From Chitinophaga sedimenti (GTDB taxonomy: Bacteria > Bacteroidota > Bacteroidia > Chitinophagales > Chitinophagaceae), in the NCBI RefSeq assembly GCF_023156195.1, contig NZ_JAKUKA010000001.1, positions 5,767,501 to 5,831,500 of the forward strand: 64,000 bases of DNA. Reading direction: 5' to 3'. A program made the translations under genes and the position numbers. Below are positions 22,296 to 31,876 of the stretch, one piece after another (position 1 is the stretch's first letter; every line of letters begins with the position of its first letter). The notes under the pieces were generated by a model that saw nothing but the letters and a program-made list of their open reading frames with translations, was not told the DNA's origin and did not search any database.

Positions 22296-23660
22296 ATGAA
22301 CGCATTAATCTCTTCTGCTCTGTTTGGTGTATTCCTGATGTTTGTCGGGTTGTTTGTAAAGAACAAGCAAAGCATTAAATATTTCGCCATGGCCGGCGCC
22401 ATCATTGCCTTCGGGTTCAACCTGCTGGACTTTGCCAATGTTGGCGAAGTGCTGTATGGCATGATCGAGGTAAGCCGCTTTTCCGTGGTATTTAACGCGG
22501 TAGCCATTGGCGCTACCTTCCTTTATTTCCTGCTTTGCGGCAGTTCTTTCGCAAAAGTAGGGGAGCATGTAGCGGATTATTTTGCGCTCACGTTCTTTAT
22601 ACTATCAGGCATTACACTGGCGTCTACCTTCAGCAACCTGCTGATGCTGTTCCTCGCCATTGAAATTATCTCCATTCCGCAGTACATCCTGGCGGGTGCC
22701 GATAAAAGAAATCAGAAAAGCAACGAGGCTTCTTTAAAATACTTTCTGATGGGCTCTTTCTCCACCGGCATTTTGCTGATGGGTATTGCGCTGATTTATG
22801 GTGCTTCCGGCAGCTTTAACCTGGCTGAAATTGGCCTGGGTACAAGCGAACTTCATCCGCTGGCGCTTTGCGGCATCCTGTTGATGGCCTTTGCTCTGTC
22901 TTTCAAAGTATCTGCCGCTCCCTTCCACTTCTGGACGCCCGATGTATACGATGGTTCTCCCACCGTGTTCACGGCTTACATGGCGACCGTGGTAAAGGCG
23001 GGCAGCTTCATCGCTTTTGCGCGTTTGTTTCATACGGCGTTTGCTGGTGGCACAATCAGCCAGCACTGGGCACTCATCATCGCTATCATTACCGCGCTCA
23101 CGCTGTTGGTAGGTAACATCACCGCAGTGTTCCAGCAAAGCGTGAAGCGTATGCTGGCTTACTCGAGTATTGCGCAGGCAGGCTTTATGCTGTTTGCGAT
23201 CGTGGCTATGAACCAGGCGGCTACCGAAGGTATTGTACTGTATGCAGCGGCATACAGCGTGGCGAGCATTGGTATTTTTGCCGTGCTGCTGAAACTACAG
23301 GATTACACCTTCGATGGTTTTAACGGTTTGGCGAAAAGCCATCCACTGCTGGCTTTCGTAACTACCGTATTCTTACTGTCGCTGGCGGGCATTCCACTCA
23401 CAGCTGGCTTCTTTGCCAAATACTTTGTACTGTCTGCCGCTGTGCAACAGGGCGGTTTGCTGTGGTTGGTGATCCTCGCGGTATTGTGTGCGGCCATCAG
23501 CGTTTACTACTACTTCCGGGTAATCACGGCGATGTACTTTAAGGCGGGTACACCGCAGGTAGCGGAAGTATCAGGCGGCTTTAAAGCGGCGCTGGTGCTG
23601 GCCGTAATCGTGGTGATCGTACTGGGTGTATATCCCAATGCGCTGTTTTGCTGGTTATAA
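22296..23660 (+). CDS. nuoN: NADH-quinone oxidoreductase subunit N
   Basis: Third antiporter-like subunit and last gene of the nuo operon, 454 residues. Motifs include LLMLFLAIEIISIPQYILAG, FHFWTPDVYDGSPTVFTAYM and KRMLAYSSIAQAGFML. The last four residues (FCWL) could be altered by a lost T in the TTTT near 23647, but the frame is otherwise open. A terminator follows 25 bases later. Confidence 0.95.
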   Translation: MNALISSALFGVFLMFVGLFVKNKQSIKYFAMAGAIIAFGFNLLDFANVGEVLYGMIEVSRFSVVFNAVAIGATFLYFLLCGSSFAKVGEHVADYFALTFFILSGITLASTFSNLLMLFLAIEIISIPQYILAGADKRNQKSNEASLKYFLMGSFSTGILLMGIALIYGASGSFNLAEIGLGTSELHPLALCGILLMAFALSFKVSAAPFHFWTPDVYDGSPTVFTAYMATVVKAGSFIAFARLFHTAFAGGTISQHWALIIAIITALTLLVGNITAVFQQSVKRMLAYSSIAQAGFMLFAIVAMNQAATEGIVLYAAAYSVASIGIFAVLLKLQDYTFDGFNGLAKSHPLLAFVTTVFLLSLAGIPLTAGFFAKYFVLSAAVQQGGLLWLVILAVLCAAISVYYYFRVITAMYFKAGTPQVAEVSGGFKAALVLAVIVVIVLGVYPNALFCWL

Positions 23661-23684
23661 GCCATAAAATTCTTTATACAGACA

Positions 23685-23718
23685 GGAGGGATGCAGACAG
23701 CGTCCCTCTTTTTTTTGC
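23685..23718 (+). terminator. Intrinsic terminator of the nuo operon
   Basis: A stem (GGAGGGATGC / GCGTCCCTCT, with wobble) and short AGACA loop are followed by eight or nine T. It ends the 13.4-kb nuo transcription unit. Confidence 0.8.
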
Positions 23719-23764
23719 CTGAACGGTACTTAAATTATCTTAACTTTAGGATAACCCGCATCAT

Positions 23765-25038
23765 ATGAAGTTTCTGGATACCTTTTATCTCGCGTTGCGT
23801 TCTGTGCTGGGCAATCGCCTGCGCACCTTCTTAACGGTTGCTATTATCGCCTTTGGTATCATGGCGCTGGTAGGCATTTTTACCGCAATCGACAGTATTC
23901 AGTCGGGCATTTACAACAGCTTCTCTAACATGGGAGCCAATGGCTTTACCATCCGTAACCGCGAAACCGTGATCCGCATTGGCGGTGGCGGCGGCGCTAC
24001 ACGCGGGGCTAATACCAGCCGGCGCCGTGTTAAAACATCTAACAGGAATAAAGTAATACGCTATGAAGAAGCCATGGCTTTCAAAGAGCGTTATGCCTTT
24101 CCATCGCTGGTGACGGTGAGTTTCCGCGCCGGTGGTGGTATTACCGTTTATTACGGACAAAAGAAGACCAACCCGAACGTACAGGTAATCGGGGGATGAA
24201 AATTACCTGCGCTTTTCCAGCTATGACCTGCAACAAGGCCGCGATTTTAACAGCCTTGATATGCAGTCGGGCCGTAACGTAGCCATTCTTGGGGTGGATG
24301 TGGCGAAGAAACTGTTCGGCGAAGACCTGAAAGGTGCGGAGAATAGCAGTATCCGGGTGGGAAATGCGCGCTACCGGGTAATTGGTGTGCTGAAATCCAA
24401 AGGCAGCAGCGGGTTTATGAGTGCAGATAACGTGGTGCTGACCACGGTAGCTAACACGCGCCGCGTGTTTATCCGTCCCAATGCGTCGTACAATATCGGG
24501 GTGAACGTAAATGATATTAAACAGATAGATGGCAATGGGCGAGGCTACGGGCCTTATGCGCATTATCCGCAAACTGGCGCTGGACGAGGAAAATAACTTT
24601 TACCTGAGCAAGAGTGACAGTCTGGCCGAAGTACTATTCAGAAGCCTGCAAAGCGTGAGTTTTGCGGCTATTCTCATTGGTTTTATTACCCTGTTAGGTT
24701 CTTCTATCGGGTTGATGAATATTATGCTGGTGGCGGTGGCCGAACGTACCCGCGAAATCGGCGTCACCAAGGCACTGGGCGCTACGGCATCTACCATTCG
24801 TACCCAGTTTTTGCTGGAAGCGATCCTGATCAGCCTGATGGGTGGATTGCTGGGAGTAATACTGGGAATGTTGGCGGGCAACATCGTATCGCTGTTACTG
24901 AAAACAGCTTTCATTGTGCCCTGGCTGTGGATAGCCATTGGCATTGCGCTCTGCGGTACGGTGGGACTGGCCTCCGGTCTGTACCCAGCCTTTAAAGCCT
25001 CGCGCATGGACCCTATCGTGGCATTGCGCTACGAATAA
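23765..25038 (+). CDS. MacB/FtsX-type ABC transporter permease (two frame breaks)
   Basis: Membrane permease of the FtsX superfamily, about 425 residues after repair. It has an N-terminal helix (FLTVAIIAFGIMALVGIFTA), a large extracytoplasmic MacB-like domain, and three C-terminal helices around GLMNIMLVAVAERTREIGVTKALGATA, the family's signature. It ends FKASRMDPIVALRYE. Breaks lie in the G-run at 24191-24195 and near 24528. Both shift by an amount equal to two lost bases; the second looks like one AT unit. The partner ATPase is not adjacent. The substrate could be a lipoprotein or an antibiotic-like compound. TAACTTTA near 23740 is a possible -7 element. Confidence 0.9.
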
Positions 25039-25045
25039 CTAAAAC

Positions 25046-26347
25046 ATGACTATGCTGGACTTACAGAGCTTAGGTGACCTGGGAATATTTGACCAGCTGC
25101 ACCCGGACCGCGCTTTATTTAAACTGATCGATCATACCCGTACCGATAATGGCATGGAAAGGCTGAAACAGCGCCTGAAGGAACCTATTGCCGACCGGGA
25201 ACGGCTGCGTGAAACGCAGGCGGCTATCCGGTACATCGGGCAGCGTATTGAGAAGTTTGATCTGCCATTGTCAAACGATGACGTATATTACCTCGAAAAA
25301 TACCGGATTCGGCAGTAGTACCCGTGGAGGTGGATAATAAACTGAAGCGCACCATGCAGATCATGGGGCGGCAGCTGACGGACAAAAGCAACTACTATTA
25401 TATTATTAACGCGGCGAAGCGCGCAGTGTATTTCCTGTACGGCATGCAGCAGTTTGTGGCGGCCGTGGAGGCCGAAGAAATGCCGGAGATACTGGCGGAC
25501 TTGCTGCTTAGTATGAAGGCGACTACCGACCTGTTTGAGCTGCATAAACTGAAGCTTGACGATGAGGTGAGTGAAACGGCGTTGTTTGTGTTCGATCATG
25601 CATTTCGCGCTACCCATAAGAAACAGGCGGGTGCTTTCCTGGAAACTTTGTACGAATTGGATGCACTGTATTCGCTGGCGAAGTTCAGCCAGCGGTATGA
25701 GCTGGTGTTGCCGGAAATTACGGAGGAGGAATGCAGTATACAGGGATTGTATCACCTGCAGGTGCGTAATGCCGTAAAGAACGATATTGACTTTAACGAT
25801 GCGCATTGCCTGTTCCTTACAGGCGCTAACATGACGGGCAAATCTACCCTGATCCGGTCAATATGCCTGGCGGTCTACTTTGCGCATCTGGGCATTGGCG
25901 TGCCGGCGGCGGCGGCAAAGATTCCCCTGTTCGCCGATATTATTATCGCTATCAATAAAACGGACGACCTGCAACGTGGCTACAGCCATTTCATGAGTGA
26001 GATTAAACGCGTGAAACAGGCGGTGGAAAAAGTGAATGAGGGCAGGAAGGTGTTCGCGGTGTTTGACGAATTATTTTCGGGTACTAACACAGAAGATGCG
26101 GCTGCGTGTTTGAGCATTGTGTTGCATGGGATGGCGAAGCGTCGTAACGGCTATTTTGTGTTTACCTCGCACCTGGCGGCTATCTGGACGAGCTGCCACA
26201 AATGAAACATGTGCAGCGGCGGTATCTTGAGGTGTTGCATGAGGGGAGGAGATCAGGTGCACCTATAAACTGAAGGAAGGGGTTGCGCGGGACAGAATTG
26301 GGTTGTACACGTTGCGCAAGGAGGGGTTGGAGGAATTGTTGAAGTAA
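25046..26347 (+). CDS. MutS-family ATPase lacking mismatch-recognition domain (several frame breaks)
   Basis: A protein of about 435 residues that matches only the lever/clamp and ATPase parts of MutS. Walker A is LTGANMTGKSTLIRS near residue 262, and Walker B is VFAVFDELFSGTNTEDAA. No mismatch-binding domain is present at the N-terminus (MTMLDLQSLGDLGIFDQLHP), so it is not canonical MutS; such short MutS-related proteins are common in Bacteroidota and their role is unclear. Breaks are near 25304 (CCTGG context), 26180, 26250 and 26268. The repaired end reads RIGLYTLRKEGLEELLK. It begins eight bases after the permease stop, so the two may be co-transcribed. Confidence 0.87.
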
Positions 26348-26382
26348 GGTGCCATGTATACATGGCACCCAAAAAAGTTGCA

Positions 26383-26787
26383 TCAATAAAACAACTGCCC
26401 GAGCACATTTCCTGTATCCGTAGCCTTCGGTTTCAATCCCAAAAACTTCGTATACTGCGCCACCGTCAGCAATGTTTTCAACTTGCCGAACAACCCGCTC
26501 TGTAACCCCGAAAACCTGGTCGCATACGCGGCCTTATCGGTATTTAATAGCCCAAGTATCCCCGATTTATCTTTCAGGAAACCCGTTACCGCGTTCAATA
26601 CGCCGGTCTTTTGCGTGCCATTCAGCGCCAGGGCAGGCGTTAGTTTGCCCAGAATAGCGTTGGCGGTACTGTTTACATCAATACCGGCCGACTGCGCGGT
26701 ATTTTTGGCTTTGTCCAGTACAGATTGAGCGGGGGAGAGCATGGGCAATGCCGCCAGCAGCAGGAGGAGATAGATACATTTACGCAT
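26383..26787 (-). CDS. Small secreted protein of unknown function
   Basis: 134 residues with a clear signal peptide (MRKCIYLLLLLAALPMLSPAQ), then a mostly helical Ala/Leu/Lys-rich body such as NAILGKLTPALALNGTQKTG and FLKDKSGILGLLN. I do not recognise the family with confidence. The ATG at 26787 is chosen over upstream alternatives because it gives the signal peptide directly. It is convergent with the MutS-like gene and lies downstream of rplI on the same strand. Confidence 0.7.
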   Translation of the reverse strand: MRKCIYLLLLLAALPMLSPAQSVLDKAKNTAQSAGIDVNSTANAILGKLTPALALNGTQKTGVLNAVTGFLKDKSGILGLLNTDKAAYATRFSGLQSGLFGKLKTLLTVAQYTKFLGLKPKATDTGNVLGQLFY

Positions 26788-26907
26788 AGCGTTGCAAGGT
26801 TTTAGTACTGCCTTAACAACCGGACAGGGGTTTAGTTGCAACATTGGCGTAAAAATAAAACAGGCCACCCCAAGGGATGGCCTGTTACGAATGATATAGC
26901 TTAAATA

Positions 26908-27353
26908 CTATTCAGCTACCACTTCAAATTCCAGTTCAGCTTCGTTGCCTTTACCGAAATCCAGTTTCGCTTTGTAAGTACCCAATTCTTTTACATCGTC
27001 CAGGATGTGGATACGACGACGGTCGATCTCATAACCTTTCTGTTCTTTGATAGCGCGTGCGATCTGTACGCCTGTAACGCTACCGAAAATTTTGCCGGAT
27101 GTGCCGGTTTTAGCACCGATTTTAACAGGAGCTGCTTTCAGTACTTCCACCACTTTCGCGATCTCAGCCAGCATTTTCTCCTCTTTTACTTTCTGTACTT
27201 TCACGCGTTCGTCCAGTTGCTTCAGGTTAGAAGGGCTGGCTTCCACGGCAAATTTCTGGGGAATCAGGAAGTTCTGGCGTAACCGTTCTTTACGCTAACC
27301 AGTTCGTTCTTCTGGCCCAGATTATCAACGTCTTGTATTAAAATGACTTGCAT
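26908..27353 (-). CDS. rplI: 50S ribosomal protein L9 (one frame break)
   Basis: Large-subunit protein of 148 residues after repair. The N-terminus MQVILIQDVDNLGQKNELVS is typical of L9, followed by VKNGYARNFLIPQKFA across a lost A near 27272. The C-terminal domain contains GKIFGSVTGVQIARAI. It starts six bases after rpsR, in the order rpsF-rpsR-rplI. Confidence 0.96.
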
Positions 27354-27359
27354 AACTTC

Positions 27360-27625
27360 TTACTTTAAAAGGTCAGTAACATAAGGCAACAGCGCCATTT
27401 GACGAGCTTTTTAATAGCCTCGGCTACTTTACGCTGGAATTTCAGAGAGTTACCAGTGATACGGCGGGGCAGCATTTTGCCCTGGTCGTTCAGGAACTTC
27501 TTCAGGAACTCCGCATCTTTGTAATCGACATACTTGATGCCCAGTTTCTTGAAACGACAGTATTTCTTCTGGCGTTTCTCCGTCTTAACCGCGGTTAAGT
27601 ACTTGATTTCTTGTTTAACTGCCAT
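27360..27625 (-). CDS. rpsR: 30S ribosomal protein S18 (one frame break)
   Basis: Small-subunit protein of 88 residues after repair. CRFKKLGIKYVDYKD and the conserved ITGNSLKFQRKVAEAIKRAR region identify it. A G is lost after an A-run (AAAAAGGCT read as AAAAAGCT) near 27406; the repaired end is QMALLPYVTDLLK with the stop at 27360-27362. Start MAVKQEIKYL at 27625. Confidence 0.96.
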
Positions 27626-27629
27626 AACT

Positions 27630-27983
27630 TTAAGCTTCAACGGTTTTGGATTCAGCATTCAGGCTACCCCTCTTCCTTGCGTTGTACGCAACCGCGTGCT
27701 TGTCAAGTTTAGTAACCATGTAACGCAATACATTTTCATCGCGATTCAGCTGGATCTTCAGCTTCTCATTGAGGTCGGATGGCGCAGTGAACTCCACAAC
27801 CACATAAAGACCAGTGGTCTTTTTCTGGATGGGATACGCCAGTGATTTCAAGCCCCAGGGATTTTCGTGCACAATCTGACCGCCGTTATCAGAGATAACG
27901 TCTGCAAATTTCTTCTGAATGGATTTTGCATCTTCTTCAGACAGCACAGGGGTATAAATCACCATCAATTCGTAGTTTGACAT
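27630..27983 (-). CDS. rpsF: 30S ribosomal protein S6
   Basis: A 117-residue small-subunit protein, partner of S18 in the ribosome. Start MSNYELMVIYTPVLSEEDAK at 27983, chosen over an upstream in-frame codon because it is the family N-terminus and lies just downstream of a good promoter. GLKSLAYPIQKKTTGLYVVV is typical. First gene of rpsF-rpsR-rplI. Intact. Confidence 0.96.
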   Translation of the reverse strand: MSNYELMVIYTPVLSEEDAKSIQKKFADVISDNGGQIVHENPWGLKSLAYPIQKKTTGLYVVVEFTAPSDLNEKLKIQLNRDENVLRYMVTKLDKHAVAYNARKRGSLNAESKTVEA

Positions 27984-28029
27984 AATTCCCTGATTTGTTT
28001 GTAAATAATTAAAATTAAAAATTGGAGTG

Positions 28030-28058
28030 CAAAGATAGGGGTATTTTTCTAATTCCAA
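28030..28058 (-). promoter_or_regulatory. Promoter of rpsF-rpsR-rplI
   Basis: On the minus strand TTG (28058-28056), 18 bases, then TATCTTTG (28037-28030). This agrees with the Bacteroidota -33/-7 consensus. It implies a leader of about 40 bases before rpsF, too short to hold the known S6:S18-binding leader motif. Confidence 0.62.
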
Positions 28059-28084
28059 GCCGTATCTGGCCGCATTTTCAAAGA

Positions 28085-28110
28085 AAAAGGCTGCCCACTC
28101 TCAAGGCAGC
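28085..28110 (-). terminator. Leftward terminator with no matching gene
   Basis: On the minus strand GGCTGCC - TTGAGAGTG - GGCAGCC is followed by TTTTTCTTT. It lies upstream of the rpsF promoter, so it cannot end the ribosomal protein operon. It would end a transcript coming from 28.1-28.8 kb, where no clear gene is seen. Confidence 0.6.
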
Positions 28111-28789
28111 CCCGGTTTCTTCAAAAAAGATAACAGGTTAACACTTTTCAGGAGTGTATTATCAGAAATCTTAATGTCTACTTGGTTTAGTAGTATGTTA
28201 TTCGGATAATACCTGCAAGGTATGATATCTTTATATAATTGAATTGTAATATTTTTCTTTTTGTCTGCATCGGCACTTTACCCCACTGTCGTTGGGCATA
28301 ATATCATCGAAAGAGAACGAAAGGGTGGATAAGGGATAAAGTATTAGTTTGCCTTAAATGGTAAGTGCATCCTTGAAGGATCCTATAGGGATCTTCTATG
28401 CATCCTATATGCTCGTGCCCGCAAACCCTTGCTGGTAGGGAGGGCCCTTATAGGAACCATATAGGATGGATATAAGATCTCCAAACAGATCCGCCACCAT
28501 GGCCGGGTGCGGCGACCGTAGCGGCGCTATTGTTTACGAACTAAGTTAATCTTTCCGCCTGGTCTTCCTTTCCCTGATTGTCGGGGCACTGCCCCGGATT
28601 GCCTTCCCTTCTTTTGCGATAACGAACGGCGATCATAGAACGATCAAAAGCTGAAGGAAATGACACAACGACGGCTGAAAAAGGACCGAAAACCGGCCCT
28701 AGCTGCTTTGCTCCGTCATCTTGGCAGCCTGCCGCCCCATGGCACATCGTTTGAAAATTACAGGGTCTAGTTAAAAAATCAGATAATTT
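28111..28789. other. Gene-poor gap between rpsF and htpG
   Basis: No recognisable gene on either strand. It contains a minus-strand ORF of 27 codons (28187-28270, MQTKRKILQFNYIKISYLAG at its start) ahead of the terminator above, which may be chance. It also has a perfect 11-base inverted repeat CATCCTATATG/CATATAGGATG (28401-28411 and 28458-28468) among several TCCTATA-like words, and a CGGGGCA-rich palindrome near 28582-28594. The last 200 bases must contain the htpG promoter, but I see no clear TAnnTTTG there. Confidence 0.5.
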
Positions 28790-30616
28790 ATGCAGAAAGG
28801 TGCCATCCGCGTTCAGACGGAAAATATCTTCCCCATCATCAAAAAATTCCTCTATTCCGACCACGAAATCTTCATCCGTGAGCTGGTGAGCAACGCGGTA
28901 GATGCTACCCAAAAACTCAAAACCCTCGCCAGCGTTGGTGAATTCAAAGGCGAAACCGGTGAAGTAGCTATCGAGGTGACCGTGGACAAGGAAAACAAGA
29001 AAATCACGATTTCCGACCGCGGTATCGGTATGACCGCCGAGGAAGTAGATAAGTATATTAACCAGGTGGCCTTCTCGGGCGCCGAAGAGTTCGTGAACAA
29101 GTATAAGGACCGGGGCACCGGCGCCAATATTATTGGCCACTTCGGTCTCGGCTTCTATTCCTCGTTCATGATCTCCGATAAGGTAGAGATCATTTCCCAG
29201 TCCTGGAAAGAAGCGCCCGCTGTTCGATGGGAGTGCGATGGCAGTCCTGCCTACGAACTGGAAGAAACTACCCGGGAAGCCGGTCGCGGTACCGATATCG
29301 TGATGCATGTAAATGACGACAGCCTCGAGTTTCTCGAAGATGGCCGCATACGCAGCATCCTCGAAAAGTTCTGCCGCTTCCTGCCCATACCCATCAACTT
29401 CCATGGCGAGCAGATCAATAATCCCAATCCCGCCTGGACCAAAAAGCCCAGCGAGCTGACTACCGAAGATTATCAGAACTTCTATAAAGAGTTATATCCG
29501 TACGCCGAACCGCCGTTGTTCTGGATCCACCTGAACGTGGACTATCCGTTCAACCTCACCGGTATCCTGTATTTCCCGACGATCAAGAAAACGTACGAAA
29601 TGCAGAAGGATAAGATCAATCTATATAGCAACCAGGTGTACGTAACCGACGAGGTGAAAGACATCGTACCCGAGTTCCTGATGCTGCTGCATGGTGTGAT
29701 CGACAGTCCGGATATTCCGCTGAATGTAAGCCGCAGCTACCTGCAGGGCGATCCGAACGTGCGTAAGATCAATGCCCACATCACCAAAAAGGTGGCCGAT
29801 AAACTGGACGAGATGTTCCGCAACGACCGTAAAGCCTTTGAAGAGAAATGGGAGCACACCGGCCTGTTCGTGAAATACGGCATGATGACCGAAGACAAGT
29901 TTTACGAGAAAGCCAACAAGTTCATGGTGATGGAAGATGTGGACGGCGGCACTTTTTATACCCTGGAGGAACTGCGCACCGAAACGCAGGCGCTGCAGAC
30001 CAATAAAGAAGGTAAACTCGTGATCCTTTATACCACTAACCCGGTGCAACAAGACAGCTACATATGGGGCGCCAAATCTAAAGGGTATAAAGTGATAAAG
30101 CTGGAATCCCTGGTGGATGCGGCTTTCATCAATACGATTGAGCAAAAGTGGGAAAATGTTCAATTTACGCGCGTGGATTCCGATATTGCCGACAACCTGA
30201 TCGATGCCGGGGAAAATAAGGAAAGTGTACTGACGGAAGACCAGCAAACGAAGCTGCAAACGCTGTTCAGCGAAGAGTTGAAAGCACAGCCCAATATCAA
30301 AGTAGACTTAAAAGGACTGGCGGTAGATGCACAGCCGGTAATCGTTACCCGCTCGGAGTTTATGCGCCGCATGAAAGATATGGCAGCCATTGGCGGGCAG
30401 GCGAACAGCTGGTACGCGCAGTTGCCCGATGAGATTACGATGACGGTAAATGCCAACCACCCGATTTACCAGGATATCCTGAAAACGGATGATCCGCACC
30501 GCCAGAACAAAGTTGTGCGTAACCTGGCAGACCTCGCGTTGTTATCGCAAAACCTGTTGACGGGTGCAGACCTCACAGCGTTTGTGCACAGGAGCGTTGA
30601 GTTGTTGAAGGTGTAA
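28790..30616 (+). CDS. htpG: Molecular chaperone HtpG (Hsp90)
   Basis: Cytoplasmic ATP-dependent chaperone of 608 residues, intact. The GHKL ATPase domain comes first: ELVSNAVDATQKL with the catalytic glutamate, ISDRGIGMTAEEV, and the lid/G-box GHFGLGFYSSFM. Middle-domain signatures follow, such as NLYSNQVYVTDEVKDIVPEF and DSPDIPLNVSRSYLQ. The C-terminal dimerisation domain ends VHRSVELLKV. Flanked by a long upstream gap and a strong downstream terminator, so probably monocistronic and heat-inducible (inference from the family). Confidence 0.97.
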   Translation: MQKGAIRVQTENIFPIIKKFLYSDHEIFIRELVSNAVDATQKLKTLASVGEFKGETGEVAIEVTVDKENKKITISDRGIGMTAEEVDKYINQVAFSGAEEFVNKYKDRGTGANIIGHFGLGFYSSFMISDKVEIISQSWKEAPAVRWECDGSPAYELEETTREAGRGTDIVMHVNDDSLEFLEDGRIRSILEKFCRFLPIPINFHGEQINNPNPAWTKKPSELTTEDYQNFYKELYPYAEPPLFWIHLNVDYPFNLTGILYFPTIKKTYEMQKDKINLYSNQVYVTDEVKDIVPEFLMLLHGVIDSPDIPLNVSRSYLQGDPNVRKINAHITKKVADKLDEMFRNDRKAFEEKWEHTGLFVKYGMMTEDKFYEKANKFMVMEDVDGGTFYTLEELRTETQALQTNKEGKLVILYTTNPVQQDSYIWGAKSKGYKVIKLESLVDAAFINTIEQKWENVQFTRVDSDIADNLIDAGENKESVLTEDQQTKLQTLFSEELKAQPNIKVDLKGLAVDAQPVIVTRSEFMRRMKDMAAIGGQANSWYAQLPDEITMTVNANHPIYQDILKTDDPHRQNKVVRNLADLALLSQNLLTGADLTAFVHRSVELLKV

Positions 30617-30751
30617 CAATTTTCTGATGTGATGCAGCGTTATAGGATGGTCACCCGAGCGTAATAGCCGTGCTTGCTAAAGCAGCCACCAGTGGGGAGC
30701 TGAGGCATACAGCGGGACATAATGTAGCAGTCATATCACATTATACATAAT

Positions 30752-30796
30752 AAAAGCGGTATAAGAGAAATTATTCTTTTATACCGCTTTTTTTTA
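30752..30796 (+). terminator. Intrinsic terminator of htpG
   Basis: A 12-base-pair stem (AAAGCGGTATAA / TTATACCGCTTT) is followed by a run of T. It lies about 135 bases after the htpG stop. Confidence 0.82.
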
Positions 30797-31045
30797 ATTT
30801 GAAATTTTTACAATAATATATTTTATTCAGTAATAAGTGAGTGTGGAAATCGGCTATAAGTCTTTATAGTAAAGGATTACAAAGGCTGTCTGTTTGTGTA
30901 CAGTGTACCGTTAGATGGCATGAAGTTTTCCTTACCATGCAATAGAAGCCTGTTAAACTGCGTTCGGGAAATGTGAATTACGAGAGTCTCGCGAGCATCT
31001 CTGTCTAAACAACTATTATTAAACCATATCCAAATCCTGACTTTT
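30797..31045. other. Upstream region of the hydrolase array
   Basis: Together with the 135 bases before the htpG terminator this makes a 429-base stretch without a gene. It is AT-rich near 30797-30870. Its last part includes AAACCATATCCAAA (31021-31034), nearly repeated before the second hydrolase gene (32140-32153). I see no confident promoter match. Confidence 0.45.
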
Positions 31046-31876
31046 ATGATTACCATTAAAAGACCCGCCACTGTGTTGGCGACTAGAAAAACTATTGCCT
31101 TATTAGCCGGCATCGGCCTGTTCCTGGCTTCCTGTTCTAAAGATGATGCTACAGAAAAGCTCACCAATGACAATGAAGTGTTAGTAGCGCCCAACGAGGC
31201 AGGCTTCGTGAAACAAGCCCCTTTATGGTCGGTGAAAACCCTTTCAAATCCTGGTAAGGCTGGTGGTATTAATCCGCAGTACCTGCTGTACACATCATCA
31301 ACTTACAACACGCACACCAGTTCCAAATGGCCGGTTATCATCTTCCTGCATGGCATTGGCGAGCGCGGTACCAACATTAACACCATCCGGAACGTGGGCC
31401 TGCCCCGTAAAATCGGTAACCAAACGGACTTTATGTTCCCGGTTGTAGCGCCACAATGTAAGCCGGACACCTGGTGGGATATTCCCAGCCTGAACACCTT
31501 GTACGACGAATTGATATCCAAGTATAATGTGGATCCCAGCCGTATTTACCTCACTGGTTTAAGCATGGGTGGTTATGGAGTATGGGATTGGGCTATGTTG
31601 TATCCCCAGCGCTTTGCGGCGGTAGCACCAATTTGCGGTGGCGCCGATTACATCGACAAAGTGGCTAATATGAAGAACGTGCCGGTTTGGACGTTCCACA
31701 ATGCCGATGATCCTACCGTGGGCGTGGAAAATACCCGTGAAATAGTGTCTAAGCTGCGCGCAGCCGGTAACACCCGGGTAAAATACACTGAAAATCCAAC
31801 AGGTGGTCACGACGCCTGGACCAAGGCATACAACACCGCGGAATTGTATTCCTGGTTCAAAACTTATCGGAAGTAG
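31046..31876 (+). CDS. Lipoprotein alpha/beta hydrolase, array copy 1
   Basis: A 276-residue secreted hydrolase of the PHB-depolymerase/predicted-peptidase type (alpha/beta fold esterase superfamily). The signal peptide ends in a lipobox FLASCS near residue 30, so it is probably lipid-anchored. The fold core starts at WPVIIFLHGIGERG (oxyanion region). The nucleophile elbow GLSMGGYG has Ser at about 173, the acid is in HNADDPTVG (Asp about 221), and the catalytic His is in TGGHDAW (about 255). The true substrate is unknown; these enzymes cleave esters such as feruloyl or acetyl groups on polysaccharides, or polyesters. First of four tandem paralogues. Intact. Confidence 0.88.
   Translation: MITIKRPATVLATRKTIALLAGIGLFLASCSKDDATEKLTNDNEVLVAPNEAGFVKQAPLWSVKTLSNPGKAGGINPQYLLYTSSTYNTHTSSKWPVIIFLHGIGERGTNINTIRNVGLPRKIGNQTDFMFPVVAPQCKPDTWWDIPSLNTLYDELISKYNVDPSRIYLTGLSMGGYGVWDWAMLYPQRFAAVAPICGGADYIDKVANMKNVPVWTFHNADDPTVGVENTREIVSKLRAAGNTRVKYTENPTGGHDAWTKAYNTAELYSWFKTYRK

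Noticed and set aside
28401-28468. CRISPR or short-repeat array
   Set aside because: Only inverted, unevenly spaced short words are present; no regular direct repeats with spacers were found anywhere in the window.
28660-28770. 36-codon ORF just upstream of htpG (MTQRRLKKDR start)
   Set aside because: Short, basic, no start signal or recognised family; kept only as part of the described gap.
28541-29404. 287-codon minus-strand ORF over the htpG start
   Set aside because: It is antisense to strongly conserved htpG codons and its sequence shows no protein-family features.
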